The notes beneath the pieces were generated by a model that was given only the letters and a program-made list of their open reading frames with translations, had not been told where the DNA came from and made no database searches. From Mortierella sp. BCC40632 (lineage: Eukaryota; Mortierellomycota; Mortierellomycetes; Mortierellales; Mortierellaceae), in NCBI GenBank assembly GCA_011634665.1, contig WAEK01000024.1, positions 447,001-511,000 on the forward strand: a DNA stretch of 64,000 nucleotides, written 5' to 3'. This document shows positions 23,346 to 35,489 of the stretch, piece by piece. Position numbers and translations under genes: made by a program. Numbering within the stretch: position 1 is the stretch's first letter; each line of letters begins with the position of its first letter.

Positions 23346-24965
23346 CAGTGCAGGGAATGTAGAACGGGCGTGATAGATCTTTGAGCTTATGAGTATAGAT
23401 TTTATAGTGAGTAAAGGGTTAGTTTAAAAATGCCTAATAGTCTAATCCGTGTGCTAGTTAGTGCGAGTAGGTGTGCTACCCGAGTAACCAAGAAAACTAC
23501 TGTGCGCGTATTTATTAGATGCTTCGCTGACGATTGCCAGGGAGCTTTTATGTCCCACACTGACACGCCTCGAAAGCACTTCAGCTGAACATGGCGTCTC
23601 ATCTTTTGTCACAAGGAAGCTGAAAGGGATCGATGAAAACACCGCCCTTGCTCGTTACCTTCCACAAACGCTTGGAGACTCTGAGCTCGATCTTAGCTCG
23701 AAGTCAAACGATGAGTATGATGATGCCGATGACCCCAACTTCCATTACTCTATTCCAAAAGATACCCCTACTTCGCCACATTCTAGACGAATCGGTCGTG
23801 GCAAAAACTCTGAGAGTCACTTTTGGATGCGCCATCGACAGGATCGTCGGCATACTCAAGATCTGTATATTCACCCCTATTTGCTGGATCGGCACTGTCA
23901 GTAACTCTCTGCAAAAGTGACACTCGCCACCTACTAATGACCCACATACAGTGAATCTGAGATCTTCTGTAGAGGCATTTGCCGCAGCCGGTCACGCATC
24001 GGACTTCAAGCAATCAAACCAATCTACACTTTGTAAACATGTTGTATCCGCTCTGATAGAGGACATGAAGGACACCCCCCACCCCAATTTCATGACTTTA
24101 CACTGATCTTAGACGGATTGGCAATCATACTACGGAGCATTACATCCCCAAGATCATGGTGGATCATCCCAATATAAAACAATATGAGCAGCGGAGGTGT
24201 GCCTTCCAGGTTGTGTTGAAGGGCTAAATTCTCTGGGTATTGGGAATTGCTCTTAATCAGCCAAGCCGATCAAGAAATGTACAAGTCAAAGATGAGCTGG
24301 CAGACGGGTTGTGACCATATTTGAATAGGACTTTACAAATGAGTTCTCGTGAGAGTTCGCGAGCTTTTGGATAGCACCATCGATATACATGCGATTGAAA
24401 AGGTCAGCTGTCGTCCAGCGACTCTATTCGCACTCCAGCGCAGTAATTTATCACGACCTTAAATCAAGGATAAAGTCGTTTCTTCGATAGAGTGATGTAG
24501 CTTATCAACCTTCTAACCGCTATCATCAGCCATTTAGGCGATATAACAAGCTCCTCCTGGATTGGTTAATACCATCGGAAAACTGATACTGGATACCATT
24601 AGTAAGAACAGTAACAGCAAGCGAGACGATATTTTGTCCATCAATTGGTTTCGAACGCCGCTCTTCCCGAGGACTACCGAATTGCCTCTACCCCAATCCA
24701 GCCGGAGAAAGCCTTTGTCTACATCAGCGATACTAACACACTTCACTCGCTCAAGCGATACAGAAGACCAGCACCAGAAAACCATTCATGACTCCGTTGT
24801 TCAACCATTTCTTTGGCAAGTGTATGCTAAGCACTACGGCCAGCTGACTTACGACCTCTTTAGTGGCGTGAAGACGAATTACGACCGGACCACAGCAGCG
24901 GCCAATCTGTTCCATCCTGACTGAACACCTGCAGTCTTTGATTAATAAAAGGGTTGGGATGAAGA

Positions 24966-25011
<46 letters not shown>

Positions 25012-25189
25012 ACACATGTACACACACACAAATCTGACCCCGGCAAATACACATTTTAAAACCCCACACCGATCCTACAAGACCAACCGACGCGTGATAG
25101 CGTTAATGCAGGCGCAAACGGTGTCTCATCCAAGTACCCCGACTATCGCTAGCACTCAACCTTCAAGATACCAATACCTGTCCATGACG
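23346..25189. other. Decayed accessory DNA with no intact gene
   Basis: One frame at ~23630-23890 reads coherently (LARYLPQTLGDSELDLSSK, then DDADDPNFHYSIPKD) and ends at a plausible intron donor, but I recognise no domain. Another, 24562-24924, is followed by AATAAA (~24944) and then a 40-base A run, resembling a retroposed transcript. The rest has stops in all frames. It may be the 5' part of the Helitron relic that follows. Confidence 0.4.
24969..25007 (+). repeat. Poly-A tract, ~39-40 bases
   Basis: Uninterrupted A run located ~20 bases after an AATAAA hexamer and followed by a CACACACA stretch. The arrangement resembles the 3' end of a retroposed polyadenylated RNA. Confidence 0.8.
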
Positions 25190-26225
25190 AGGATTTGTAA
25201 CTTTGGAAAGTAAGACCCAACTACGATTATCATCCGCGATGCCACAGTCATCTTCTGGGATGGGGTTCCCGTAATGAACCGTCTGACATTTGAGACTGTA
25301 TCCCGGATCCTGTCAAGACCTAATATGTAATAATTTCCCATTTGGTGGCAAGGTAGTCGTTTTTGGCGGCGATTTCAGGCAAACTTTGCCGGTTACCAAA
25401 GGCAAAAGAGTATCGCCTGAGCGAGTTGAAAAAGTACTGCTGCGGTAGGCCTCATATTAGGATCAATTGTGCCGCCTTTCCTTGATAAACAACATGAGAG
25501 CTCAAGGAGACCAGCGACATAAGTGGTTTTAATGTTGGTAATGGCACGGCTCACATATTGCAAAAAACTTGACCCGCACTCCTGATGCGTTTTTTATTCA
25601 GTCTTGTACAAGATGGGGACCTTGTCGGAAAATTATCTATCGAAGCATACTACTCCAACACTGAAGACAAAACTAATCTCACCGACACAGCCATACTCAT
25701 GGTCCGCATTGTCCAAGCCGATCATCTCAACAGCATTACAATACAATTACTCCAGACCAGGATGTAACAGTGCACATGGCAACAGACAAGGTCTCTTGCG
25801 ATGAGGATGGAGAAGTTAGCCGCGTCATAAACCAGCACGATTTTAAGAATTTCGTTTCCCCAGACCATCCGCCATTCAAAATTCGATTGAAGTCAAGAAT
25901 GCCAATCATGTGTATGCACAATGTCGATACCATGAATCGCACATTGTTATCGCCACTTCTGCAACCGGAGAGAGAGCTGGAGAACATATCATTCTCTGCC
26001 CCATTTATCATACAACACTGGAGAATGGCTCTACATCTGATCCAATCACGCGATTGCAGTGTCCTGTCAAGCCTGCGTTTGCATGACCATTAACAAGAAT
26101 CAAGGTCAGACTCTTAGCACTGTGAGGGTTTTTTCGCATGGCCAGTTGTATGTCGCGCTTTCTCGCTGTTCCAACCCCGATAATTTAAAGATTTATGTAG
26201 CTGATAGTGCCATCAAAAACTAGGA
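25190..26225 (+). pseudogene. Helitron-type Pif1 helicase relic
   Basis: Fragments of a Pif1-family helicase, in Helitron style, occur in the right order but in broken frames: VIFWDGVPVMNRLTFETVSR (cf. WDEVPM, Walker B region) near 25250; GGKVVVFGGDFRQTLPVTKG (motif III region) near 25350; NMRA at ~25490; KSRMPIMCMHNVD near 25900; and [12 protein letters not shown] followed by [20 protein letters not shown] at 26090-26200. There is no intact frame, and Walker A and a Rep domain were not found. This is a dead autonomous Helitron fragment, or possibly a decayed cellular Pif1 copy; the [13 protein letters not shown] ending favours Helitron. Confidence 0.75.
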
Positions 26226-28603
26226 CGGCACATAATCCTGCAATGCTGTGTATTTTACCAAGGGTTAAAAAAAAAAAAAAAAAAAACTCGAGGCAAAAGG
26301 CCGAGCAAATCTGGTAGCTCTTATAAAATTTAGGATGGGGTTTCAAAAGTTGTACAGCTTCTGACACTGCGCTGATTTACCTCGTTGCATTGCTTAGTGA
26401 CGGAAGAGATTAAGGGGATGTCCAGACCCACTGAGAGGGTCCTACTGCTCCTATTAGAGTGTCTCCTTTCTGCCCTGAACACCACATCCGAGTTACCACC
26501 AATCAGCTAACCCAGTCTCCCGGCGCCCAGCACCCTTAAAGTATTTGGTGGAAGGGCATAACTATGGCTTGGATAAGAGTATTGATTAGTCTCCACACCA
26601 GACAAGCATATTTTTTATCGCCCGTTCTCTCTCAGAAAACAGGGAATTTCGAAGAGCGACACTTGCTGAGTCTATCAAAGAAATCATGCATCGATGAACG
26701 GTGGACAGGTATAGTTGGCGCATGTAAAGACACGCTCATTGATGCCTCAAATAGTCAACTCACCCAGCTGTTACAGGCATGGATGACTTCAGGTTTTGCA
26801 ATAAAAGAGAAAATGGCGAAAGGGGACTCTTGGACTAGGTTCTGCGTAATGGCTTGGCTCAGCGGAGGCGGCCTTGGCTTCCGCCTTATTGAATGGCGTA
26901 GGATATGGCTCGTCAGCACCGTACGAACAAAGGAGGGGAAAGAAGGAGAGGTTTTGATGAGGGTGAGAGAGCATAGCGAGAGGAGCAACGTGAAAGGAGC
27001 AGAGTGGGAGTATGAGTGAAAAAGGACGGACGTCTACCTTGGAATCAAGGTTCGATGCTTGTGAGTTCCTGCTGAGCCGATGCCAAAAAGTGTTCCACAG
27101 AGCTGCTCATCGGGATGGGTAGCATGAGTTTGGACAGAATGGGGGAAGATAAAATAAATTGGTCTGAAGCGAGCAACCTGAAAAATAAAATTAAAAATAA
27201 AAATTAAACTCGCTCCCAGCGCTTCTTGTATGTCCGGTTCATTCAGGCAAAGGCAAATGAGGAGCAAGGGCTGGCTGAAGAGATTATTGAAAAGCTTTCA
27301 CGGATCCACAGCGACTGTTCTATCAACCAAGTACGATACAAATGTGAGTCAAGCTAGCTAGAGTACCAGCAAGGCGACAGCTTCCCTTCATTTGGATGTA
27401 GATCAATGAGAAAAGACCAGTAGCTGAAAAAAAAATACGTAAAGAGATAAGAAGGGTCCACATACATAGTCCAGGGTGCGCTTCATCAGATGGTGCTCAT
27501 TACTATTACCATTTTCTCAGCATTTTATCATCTAAACTAAACAGAGGGTGCTACAAAAGCATGTTCCTCCCCTTTCCAGGATTCTCGTCTTTTTTTGGCA
27601 AGTCTCCCGCACACTGTTATGCATTCACTGCAGAATTTATTTGTCGGTGAGGGTGAGGGTAAGGGTAAGGGTGAAGGTGAGGGCAAGTGCAAGGGTGAAA
27701 GTGAGGGCAAGGGTGAGGGCAAGGGTGAGAGCGAGGGTGAGAGCGAAGTCGATGTTAGAGAAATCGAGGGATAGGAAAGGGAAATGTCCCTCGGACCCGA
27801 GCCTAACTATTGCTTCTCCCCCTCAAATGGCGGTCAAGATGCTCAACAATGAGTTGTAGTAGACTTGAAGTAGTTGACCGGCCGAGACCTCGATGGAGGG
27901 GAACTAGCTTGTGACAGCCAAGCATTCATTGCGACAGTGCTTTTTGATCTTTCGATGTCGACTCTTTCTCTCCTCCTTGTAGGAGAGTTCGTCTTAGTCG
28001 TCCCCTTAGATTGTTCGTCTCCGGTTAAGCAAAGGCTCACATGTTACTGATGGGGCAGAGCCAAGTGGACCCATTTCCTCTGCTGAACTTGTTAAGAATT
28101 ACAGCAGCTTAAAAAGTGTGAAAAGAGGTGAAGACAGCGATATGTGAGAGGAAAATAACAACTGATAAGAACGTGTTCAAGGAAAAGAGGAGTAGGGGGA
28201 AAGTCGGCAAAGGGGAGAATAGGGACAGGATGAGAGAGATTAGCGACAAGTGTAGGGATACAATAATCAGTGGAAGGGATAGAGAGCGAACTATACATGG
28301 TCGATGTGAAAAATGGATGCAATGGTGTTCAAGCATGTCAGGAAGACAATAGAAGACCCGATGTATCATATGTTTATTATAGGAAAAAAAAAAAAGTATT
28401 ATTTCTATGGGAAGGTGCCCCAGTGAACACATCAGTCCTCTATCTTTCTAATAAACAACAGTTCTTACTCTCATTCTCTTGTTGTTACATTCTTTTAGAT
28501 GAGGAGAGTGAAGTGGATGGAAGGATAACATCAAGGGTTCAAACAAACGGTCGGAAACTCTTCATTTATCAGAGTCACACAAAGGAGCTGCCGTTTTAAG
28601 AGT
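26226..28603. other. Gene-poor interval
   Basis: Contains an A-run (26267-26286), an open frame of 151 codons at 26564-27019 without recognisable domains, and a GGTGAGGGTAAG-type array near 27640. Nothing else could be supported as a gene, and no RNA gene was found. Confidence 0.45.
27644..27750 (+). repeat. Degenerate hexamer array GGTGAG/GGTAAG/GGCAAG
   Basis: About 17 imperfect 6-base units rich in G on the + strand. It would encode alternating Val-Arg if translated. The units are not the TTAGGG telomere repeat. Confidence 0.75.
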
Positions 28604-28921
28604 TTAACAGTTCAGGACAGTTGAGTGACAGCCGACAACAACTTTGTTGAAGCCTGGGCTAGCTACATTGGGATTGGATTTTGATTGACACCAGTTTCCA
28701 ACTTCTCGAGAGCCAGAACAAAATTTGATGCAGCATCCATCTACCAGGAGGGAGGACCACTTGTAGGATTTAGCTGTGAATCCGAGAAGGTGTGTTCCTT
28801 GCGTCGAAGCTGTAAATTGCCGCCCTGTGTAGCCTGGGGATGCCCATGCTGATAGTGACCAGCCACTACAATGACCCATAACAGTTGTGGCTAGGACAAT
28901 TACCGTAGTGAATGCTTTCAT
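28604..28921 (-). CDS. Small secreted cysteine-rich protein
   Basis: 105 residues. The start at 28921 begins a clear signal peptide (MKAFTTVIVLATTVMG), so the longer in-frame upstream Met is not used. The mature part has about seven Cys, including a CC pair (DGCCIKFCSG), NWC, GCH and a C-terminal Cys, and a patch PGYTGRQFTASTQGTHLLGF with Tyr/Gly spacing somewhat like beta/gamma-crystallin-type small secreted proteins. That fold assignment is only a suspicion. Function unknown; it could be a cell-wall or environment-facing protein. A TATATA element lies ~100 bases upstream (29018-29026). Confidence 0.65.
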   Translation of the reverse strand: MKAFTTVIVLATTVMGHCSGWSLSAWASPGYTGRQFTASTQGTHLLGFTAKSYKWSSLLVDGCCIKFCSGSREVGNWCQSKSNPNVASPGFNKVVVGCHSTVLNC

Positions 28922-29017
28922 TGTTAGGGTGCGAGTAGATTGGATTTGAAACTTTAAGTATGGGAAAGATAAGTGTTGAATTTTTAAGAAGCCTTGAACC
29001 AATGAATGAGCAAGTGG

Positions 29018-29026
29018 TCTATATAT
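29018..29026 (-). promoter_or_regulatory. TATA-like element upstream of the secreted protein gene
   Basis: CTATATATGG, about 100 bases upstream of the ATG at 28921; it reads as a TATA element on either strand. Confidence 0.35.
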
Positions 29027-29960
29027 GGTCTAACAATGACATGCCACTGCAGATTCAGCACTTCTTTTAAAAGAACATTACCCAAATCACCTGATAAACA
29101 GACGTGCTATCTCAGCTGAACATCTGATCAGGTGAAGATGAGGGGGGTGCTAGGGAGGATGAGTGTGCCTTTCATTTGCTCATTAGGCTCTATGCTGGCT
29201 GATGGATGAAGCAAACGGCTCAATGGACTAGGCTGTCTTGATGCAAAAAAAGGTCTCTCTCGAGGTAAGAGGCCGGGCGACGCGTCAGAGGCAAGTAGAA
29301 ACCTTCAAGCCTCGTAGGCATTTGCTGGGCTCCGTTGCTTCCCTTTTTTTTTTATTAGTTCTTTCTCTCTCTCTCTCTTCATCTCCGCTCCTTCTGCAAA
29401 GAGACTATTCTACTGAGAACAACTCTTTCATTGCCACCGACTTCGCAATGATTCAGCCGAGTATAGTGGTATACCTTCCTTGCAAATAAAAAGGCTATTT
29501 ACTCCAGAGTTGATTATCGATGAGGTTCCACGAAAAGCAGATAAATAATAGAGGGTAAGATTTTGATCAACTCCTACAGCATACCGCGAATCCGTTTCCT
29601 AAAACCGCCCAACTCTCACTATTCATCATATGGGGCTCGACTACTAACAAAGTGTGTAGGGATTATCAAAGGCACTTCAATAGAGTCGACAATCAACAAG
29701 CTCTTCTCACCCCTAGGTCTCTCTCAGGTCAATTGCGCCTTTGCCCGTTATCACAAAGAATGGACCCCACATCTCACGCACCAGTCTACGTCAACGATAG
29801 GAGCAGCTGGACTTTGATCTTCAGGGACATTTACCCATTTGGGACAAGTCAACAGAGCGTCGATCTAAAAGTATTTCAAAGCGAATTCAGTGTTCAAGAT
29901 GAAAAAATGGGAGCTCAATATCTGCCAGAAAATAGTACAGATAATGGAGACAATATTGCG

Positions 29961-30084
29961 AAGGAGGAAGAAGAAGAAGAAGAAGAAGAAAAAGAAGAAG
30001 AAGAAGAAGAAGAAAAAGAAGAAGAAGAAGAAGAAGAAGAAGAAGAAGAAGAAGAGGAAGAGGAAGAGAAGGAGGAGGAGGAGG
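29961..30084 (+). repeat. (GAA)n / (GAG)n microsatellite
   Basis: About 40 triplets of GAA grading to GAG, with few interruptions. Confidence 0.9.
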
Positions 30085-30516
30085 CGGTGGTGGTGGTGAA
30101 GGAGGGGGAAGCATTCGTCCAACACACTGTGGAGATGGAAGACATAGACAAGATCATTGTTTTAACCATTTATTTTCAACTATGCCACGGTCAAGTAGAG
30201 CTGCGGTATGTTCTCTATGTAGGTAGACAGGGAGACTGGAGTAGACAAACAACAAACTTTCTTCACTACCCTGTGACATGAAAGTCGTCAGCTCAGAGAG
30301 GCCATCATAATTCTTCATAGAAATTGGAAATGCTTAGCAGCGATATTAAACATCAAGCACAACTGATCCATCACTACGACTAGAATGAGACAAAAGAGAT
30401 TAGCGTGATGAAAGTTGATCAAGCTTCTTGGTATTTTCCACAGGCATATCTCTTCATTTCTCGACTTTCTTTCTTTCTTCTCTTGCTCCCTTTCTCTCTA
30501 TCTGCATACAAATGTC

Positions 30517-31772
30517 ACATAGATAGCATTCACTACGAGGTGGATCCACAGTGGGTAAGCCTAGCCCCACTCCCCCAATATGACACAGAAATTCTAGGAG
30601 AGAGACTCGAGCAAGCACTCTGCTGCTTTCCAACACCAGATGGCGCTGAGGATGCCAAAAGAGCTCGACACTATCTGCTGCGACAGGGCATTACAGAGAA
30701 CGGATAGCCGACACCGACGGTAAAGTACATTTGTGACACTTTGCTTCATGGACCATCGCATAGCTTCCAACTCAAACTAGCTAATAATAAAACTATTGAA
30801 GTTCCCAGTCGCAGCAACCTCTTGCTCGCACTTGCAGCACGACAACTTTGCATCAACATCTATCTCTTTCCTCGTGGGAATTCCCGGTCGCATTCAAAGT
30901 GACGTGCGTCACCAGCTCTGTCGGGTTATTCCACCATATCGATAGCATCACTTCGACTAGTAAATTCCATGTATTGGGTGCCACACCATCTGCACCTAGA
31001 CTGACCCCGGTAAGAAAAGGCCACCTCCTTCCACTCTCAAGCGATTTTGATCAAGCTACCTTCCGAACAGAGGAAAGGATGAATTATTCTACAAAAAGAA
31101 AGAAGGACGATTTGGGCGACAACGATGCCAATGACGCCTTCAAAAAAGCTTGGTATGTGTGCAACTTTATTGCAAATACGCGAATAATAGCTCGAAACAC
31201 GTGAAGTCTGTATTACTGATTATTCTAATAAAGTTGTGAGCTCATGTCCAGTCATACCAGGGCTGGTATGAGAAAAGGGCAAGGACTGGAGGCCATAAAG
31301 GCCCAGCTTATCCGAGATGATAAAAGTGGGCTACACAAGGGCGTTAGAAAGAAGGCATTTGAGGACATCGGGGCAAGTTTCGAGGAGGCAAAGATACTTT
31401 CTGAGGACGCGTCAGCATGGAGCAGTATGGTGCGGACCGAATTCAAGGAGATATGGGAGACTGAGGCAGTCAAAGATGCAAAGATAGAAAAAGGGAGGGG
31501 CGTTGCGGCTGCAGTTGTTACCAGCGGCGATGGCCAAAAAGATGACAATGACAATCACACCCAGGACCAGGATTTCAATGACTCTCGAGATCCAAGGACT
31601 TACACCGCAACTCTCCGACAAATCCTTAGGCTCGACATCATCGGGCTCCAGGACGATATCCAGATACCAGAGCTCCTCGAGTAGTGTCAAAGAGCTATCG
31701 GCGTAGCCATGGAAGAGCTGTCAGCCCTGACGAGGAAGGCTGTACACGTGGTTTTAAATGAAACTATTGTTG

Positions 31773-31806
<34 letters not shown>

Positions 31807-34800
31807 AAGAAAAAAGTGCGTTCATGAAGTAGAAACCAACCAACTAATGATTTTCAATTAGATTGCGAGCGGAGAGCTGTAAGAAGGTCTTCCTGAACAG
31901 TTTGATATCCGGACGATCCTGCCAGAGGGATTCCAACATAGAGACCAGTCCATTCAGCCTGTCTTGCAAGTGTCTCCTTTGTGGCTCAGTCTACAAGACA
32001 TAATAGAGTCAAAGAGCAGAATGTACGACCTCTCAAATCTCTTCTCGGACTCCCACTTAAAGTGGATGTATTCAGGTTTTCTCACATTAGACAGGAGAAC
32101 AAATGAGAGACACCTGATCTGGAAGAAACTTGATGGTGCAATCCGCAACACATCTGATGTGACTGATCTGTCAAAGAAGCCAGAAGGTCTCTCCTCCACT
32201 ATTTACAACCACATCCAAAAAATTACTGTCAGTGTCGAGAACATCTGGCAGGGCTCTGCATACGACAAACTCCTCGACCATCTTTTACGCATTATTTCAT
32301 AGCTGCATCTCGCACCTCAGAAAGAACAAAAAAACGATGGATCACACCATAGGAATCCCTGGAAGACGAAAGCAGGAAAAGAGGAAAGAACAGCCAATTG
32401 GGGGAAAGTTGAAGAAGTGGAAAGTCGGGAGTCTATGCGATGAATTGGATCATTTGTTGAGGAAGAGGTCTGAAGTTCGGAAAGACCGAGTGAAACGAAT
32501 CCTCTGGAAGCTCGAATAAGTAGAGTCTGGTGGGACAGAATCACCAAAGAACAAGAGACAGAACCACCAAAGGAACATGACGTTGAGCTTTTGGCAACCA
32601 TGAGAAACTGGGATATCGAGTCTGTTGAGTTGGATGACTGGGATCTTGATGAGGATGTAGAAGAGGGTGACAAAGATGCCAAGGAGCCCACCAGAGCCGA
32701 GCTGCTATCGCTCCAGGCTGTGCTTAAAGTTCTACTCCAGCCTCTACACATGTCTGCGCGAGAAATTACCCGAGAATATGTGAGATCCAGTGCATTCATA
32801 GGGGACAAGTTTACCGACAGACAGTGCGACGTAGTAGCCAAGACTGCGAATGTACTGTGACCATTTTTACCCAAGCGTCGTCCAAACTCTGGTGCGTCTG
32901 GCTCCAAAACTCAAGCATCTGTTGCGCACATCACCGTTAGGGAGCCATTGATGGTGACCACAAAGGTTGTCTTAAGGTGCGCCGGACACCACTACTTTAC
33001 CCGCATCTTATCTCCACATATATTACCCTCCTCAAGTCATGCCCTTCATATAGACGCGACAGCCGTTTATAAGGCGTTATGCTCGAGGGCGCCGAATCAC
33101 TTCGACGTTAACGACAATGACGAAAACCCATTAACCAATGCCACCAAAACCTGAGATCATAAACGATCTGTCTTTGGAGCCTTTTTGATCTTGGAAAGTT
33201 TGAAAAACTTTGTAGAAGGCATGGGTTGCGATTTGCAAATAGGGTGACTTTTGTGGATCGCTTCACAGTCCGAATCTTGGGCGAAGTGATACCCAAGGGT
33301 CTCGACCGACCTCAAGGTCCTGTAAGCAGTCAGTATGAGATCCGCAGGCAAGAAAAGAAAGCAAGACCTGGGATTTGGAACTAGACAGAGGAAGTCGAAC
33401 GCATGGGAATGAGCCATCAAGACATTTTAAAGAGACTCAAAGATGTTGACCAACTAGTCCAGAAACTAAAGGCTGAAGTCAAGCCGATACGAAAAGAGCT
33501 CACACAAAAGGAGGCGATTCAGCCTTCAGCAACACTACAGCATGGGTCACTATTGAAACCCAGACGCAAGCATCAGTCTCAGGACGGATTAATGGGCTAC
33601 AACGAGAACGAGACGATGTCCTCGGAGGGAACAGTATTACGAAAAGATGCATATTGTGCTCTTGAGCAGGTAGGGGTCGTAGTATGAGAGTATCGCATAA
33701 AGGTGGGCAAGATTGACACGGAACTTTGAGGACTGCGACGCGAGCGATACTACTTCAATAATGCCCTGAGAGAAAGCAAGGGCAAGAAGAGCATGGGCCG
33801 TGCTCAGGATACTCACAGTAAACGGTGGACAATACCAACACCTGAGAATTACACAGTATAGGATTCAGTTGAGCACATCGGCCTCTGACAGCTTCCGAAG
33901 GATAGAATCGTATTTGCAGGGACTGATCCAGGGATGAAAAAAATGAGCGTGACCTGCGCGCAGACGCTCCACGAGACCGAGGTTCATATCAACCGGCATC
34001 AAGTCCTCTATTGTAAGCGGAGTTGACTTAGTATGTGTGCGGTGGAAAGGAGAGGATGAGAATGCTAAATCCTTTTTTTTCCTTTTTTTTTTTTTTTTTT
34101 TTTTACAATTGAAAAAAAAATAGCTAGAGATGAGTTCATGTCCGCTATGGATTTCGATACTCGAGGGCTACCTACTGCACAAGGTCCGTCTACCAAAAGA
34201 AAACCGTTAGACATTCAGGGGCCACCTTTACTTGCAGCTCATGCACCGCTTGCTACCCAAGAGCCGCCCAACACCCAGGATCAACCTACCACCCAGGAGC
34301 CGCTCAACAACCAGGATCCACCCAATACCAGGATCCGCCCAACACCCAAGGGTCGCCTCCACTCGCTTCCTATGAACTGTCAGCTGCACAGGAGCTGTCC
34401 CTACCTACCATAAAAAGGTCACCAGGTCCTCTGTCAAAATCGTACTTGAAACCTTCGAAAGCCAGCGTAATCATGGTACTCCTCATCAATGAGGCTTTGT
34501 TCATAGGAGAGATTGCGCGCAGGCGCGAGGTGCGACTGTGAAGAGTTGAGGATTCTCTTGCCTAGGAGGCGCTGCAAGAACTCTCGAAGCATGAGCAAGC
34601 TCTCAAAACAGCTCAGAATATGGACGAAATAGACAAGGCGCATCGCCATCACCGAGGGTCCAGAGAAGTCCTAAAGAGCTTTGAGAACTCCAAGGCGCGG
34701 CTGAAAGACTTGCACAACCAACGTCTGCGGTCAAAGAGAACATGGGCCAAGCTAGCTGCCGTGGGAAGAGAATATGTTCAGGATCACGCACGTTCATTAC

Positions 34801-35320
34801 AGGTTCAGGAAGTCACAGCAGGCAAGCAAGGCTACATTCCAATCATTTTGAATGGATCGGCGGGAGCCGGAGTTGGTTGTAGGATTCGTGGTACGGCAAG
34901 GAGAGGAGGAGGAAAATGAGAAAGCAGCACATGTGGTACGCCGTTGCTGGAGTGACCAACGAGTGCTGCACTTCGCAGAAATGCTCCTGTCGCTTCCAAC
35001 AGCTTCGGCGTGCTCGTGCCTGGCGTACCGTGAATAGCAAAACCAAGGTTGTGAGGCTAGACGGGGCGATGGAGTGCCTTAACACACGCTGTGAATCCGT
35101 CAAAGCTAGGCATACAATCAAATCCTGGAACCTGAACGCCGTGATAAGCATTGCAATTGCTGGTGGTTCGGTAGCTCCTCAGAGTTCGATCCTCAAGCCC
35201 TTCTCGCTCAGTTTTCGGCCCTCAATTAACACCAGTCCTTTAGCACTGGGAAAGTCAAATATGTCCTCAACATCTAGATTGCGTAATGCATGGGGGACTC
35301 CCGCAGAGTACCCCGGGTAA
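30517..35320 (+). pseudogene. Fanzor-family (TnpB-like) nuclease gene, decayed copy B
   Basis: Broken frames are collinear with the minus-strand Fanzor at 49784-54956. Shared blocks in order: WVSLAPLPQYDTE near 30550; LFHHIDSITSTSKFHVLG near 30920; VRTEFKEIWETE near 31440; STIYNHIQKITVSVENIWQG near 32200 with LLDHLLRI; RAELLSLQAVLKVLLQ near 32695; FDVNDNDENPLTN near 33100; FVDRFTVRILGEVIP near 33245; a coiled-coil block near 33420; RuvC-I VFAGTDPGMKKMSV (Asp codon 33925-33927); VGCRIRGTARRGGGK near 34870; and a zinc-ribbon/RuvC-III block 34960-35165. The last is damaged: TSQKCSCRF replaces TSKTCVYC and WNLNA replaces RDQSA, so the catalytic Asp is Asn (35129-35131). Frames shift repeatedly and stops occur. 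A33 and T24 runs sit in intron positions. Not functional as a nuclease. Confidence 0.8.
34220..34365 (+). repeat. Pro/Gln-rich short coding repeat in Fanzor copy B
   Basis: Imperfect 24-30 base units encode TQEPPNTQDQPTTQEPLNNQ-like sequence. It lies between the RuvC-I and zinc-ribbon parts, at the position of the linker MDTLEKMRLP in copy A. Confidence 0.6.
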
Positions 35321-35489
35321 AGCTTGCTAGTCTTTCTGAGTTAATTTTATACATGGGCTTCCCCCACCCCCCTGTTCTAGACCCTTGCAGACCTTCTTTC
35401 CTATACGAAAAGGCTTCGAACCCCTTTGTAAAAAGATCGAGGAAATAACACAAATAAAATAAAACTAGCTTCAGTTGAGAAGCAATCCA

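Larger units (their letters stand above)
28922..30500. other. Gene-poor interval with GAA/poly-Glu microsatellite
   Basis: Apart from the promoter element and the GAA array there is no supported gene. A frame running through the microsatellite (29652-30281) has long Glu/Lys runs but no domain, and its reading frame is mostly created by the repeat. Confidence 0.45.

Noticed and set aside
26564..27019. Open frame of 151 codons
   Set aside because: No family signature, no supporting introns or neighbours; the frame may be open by chance.
27030..27080. Possible tRNA T-arm at CAAGGTTCGATGCTTG
   Set aside because: No matching acceptor stem or anticodon arm upstream; probably chance.
27644..27750. 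Interstitial telomere repeat
   Set aside because: The GGTGAG/GGTAAG units do not match TTAGGG, and the array is degenerate; called a simple hexamer repeat instead.
29652..30281. Glu-rich protein gene of 209 residues
   Set aside because: The open frame is created mostly by the GAA microsatellite; flanking residues show no domain and no sensible start.
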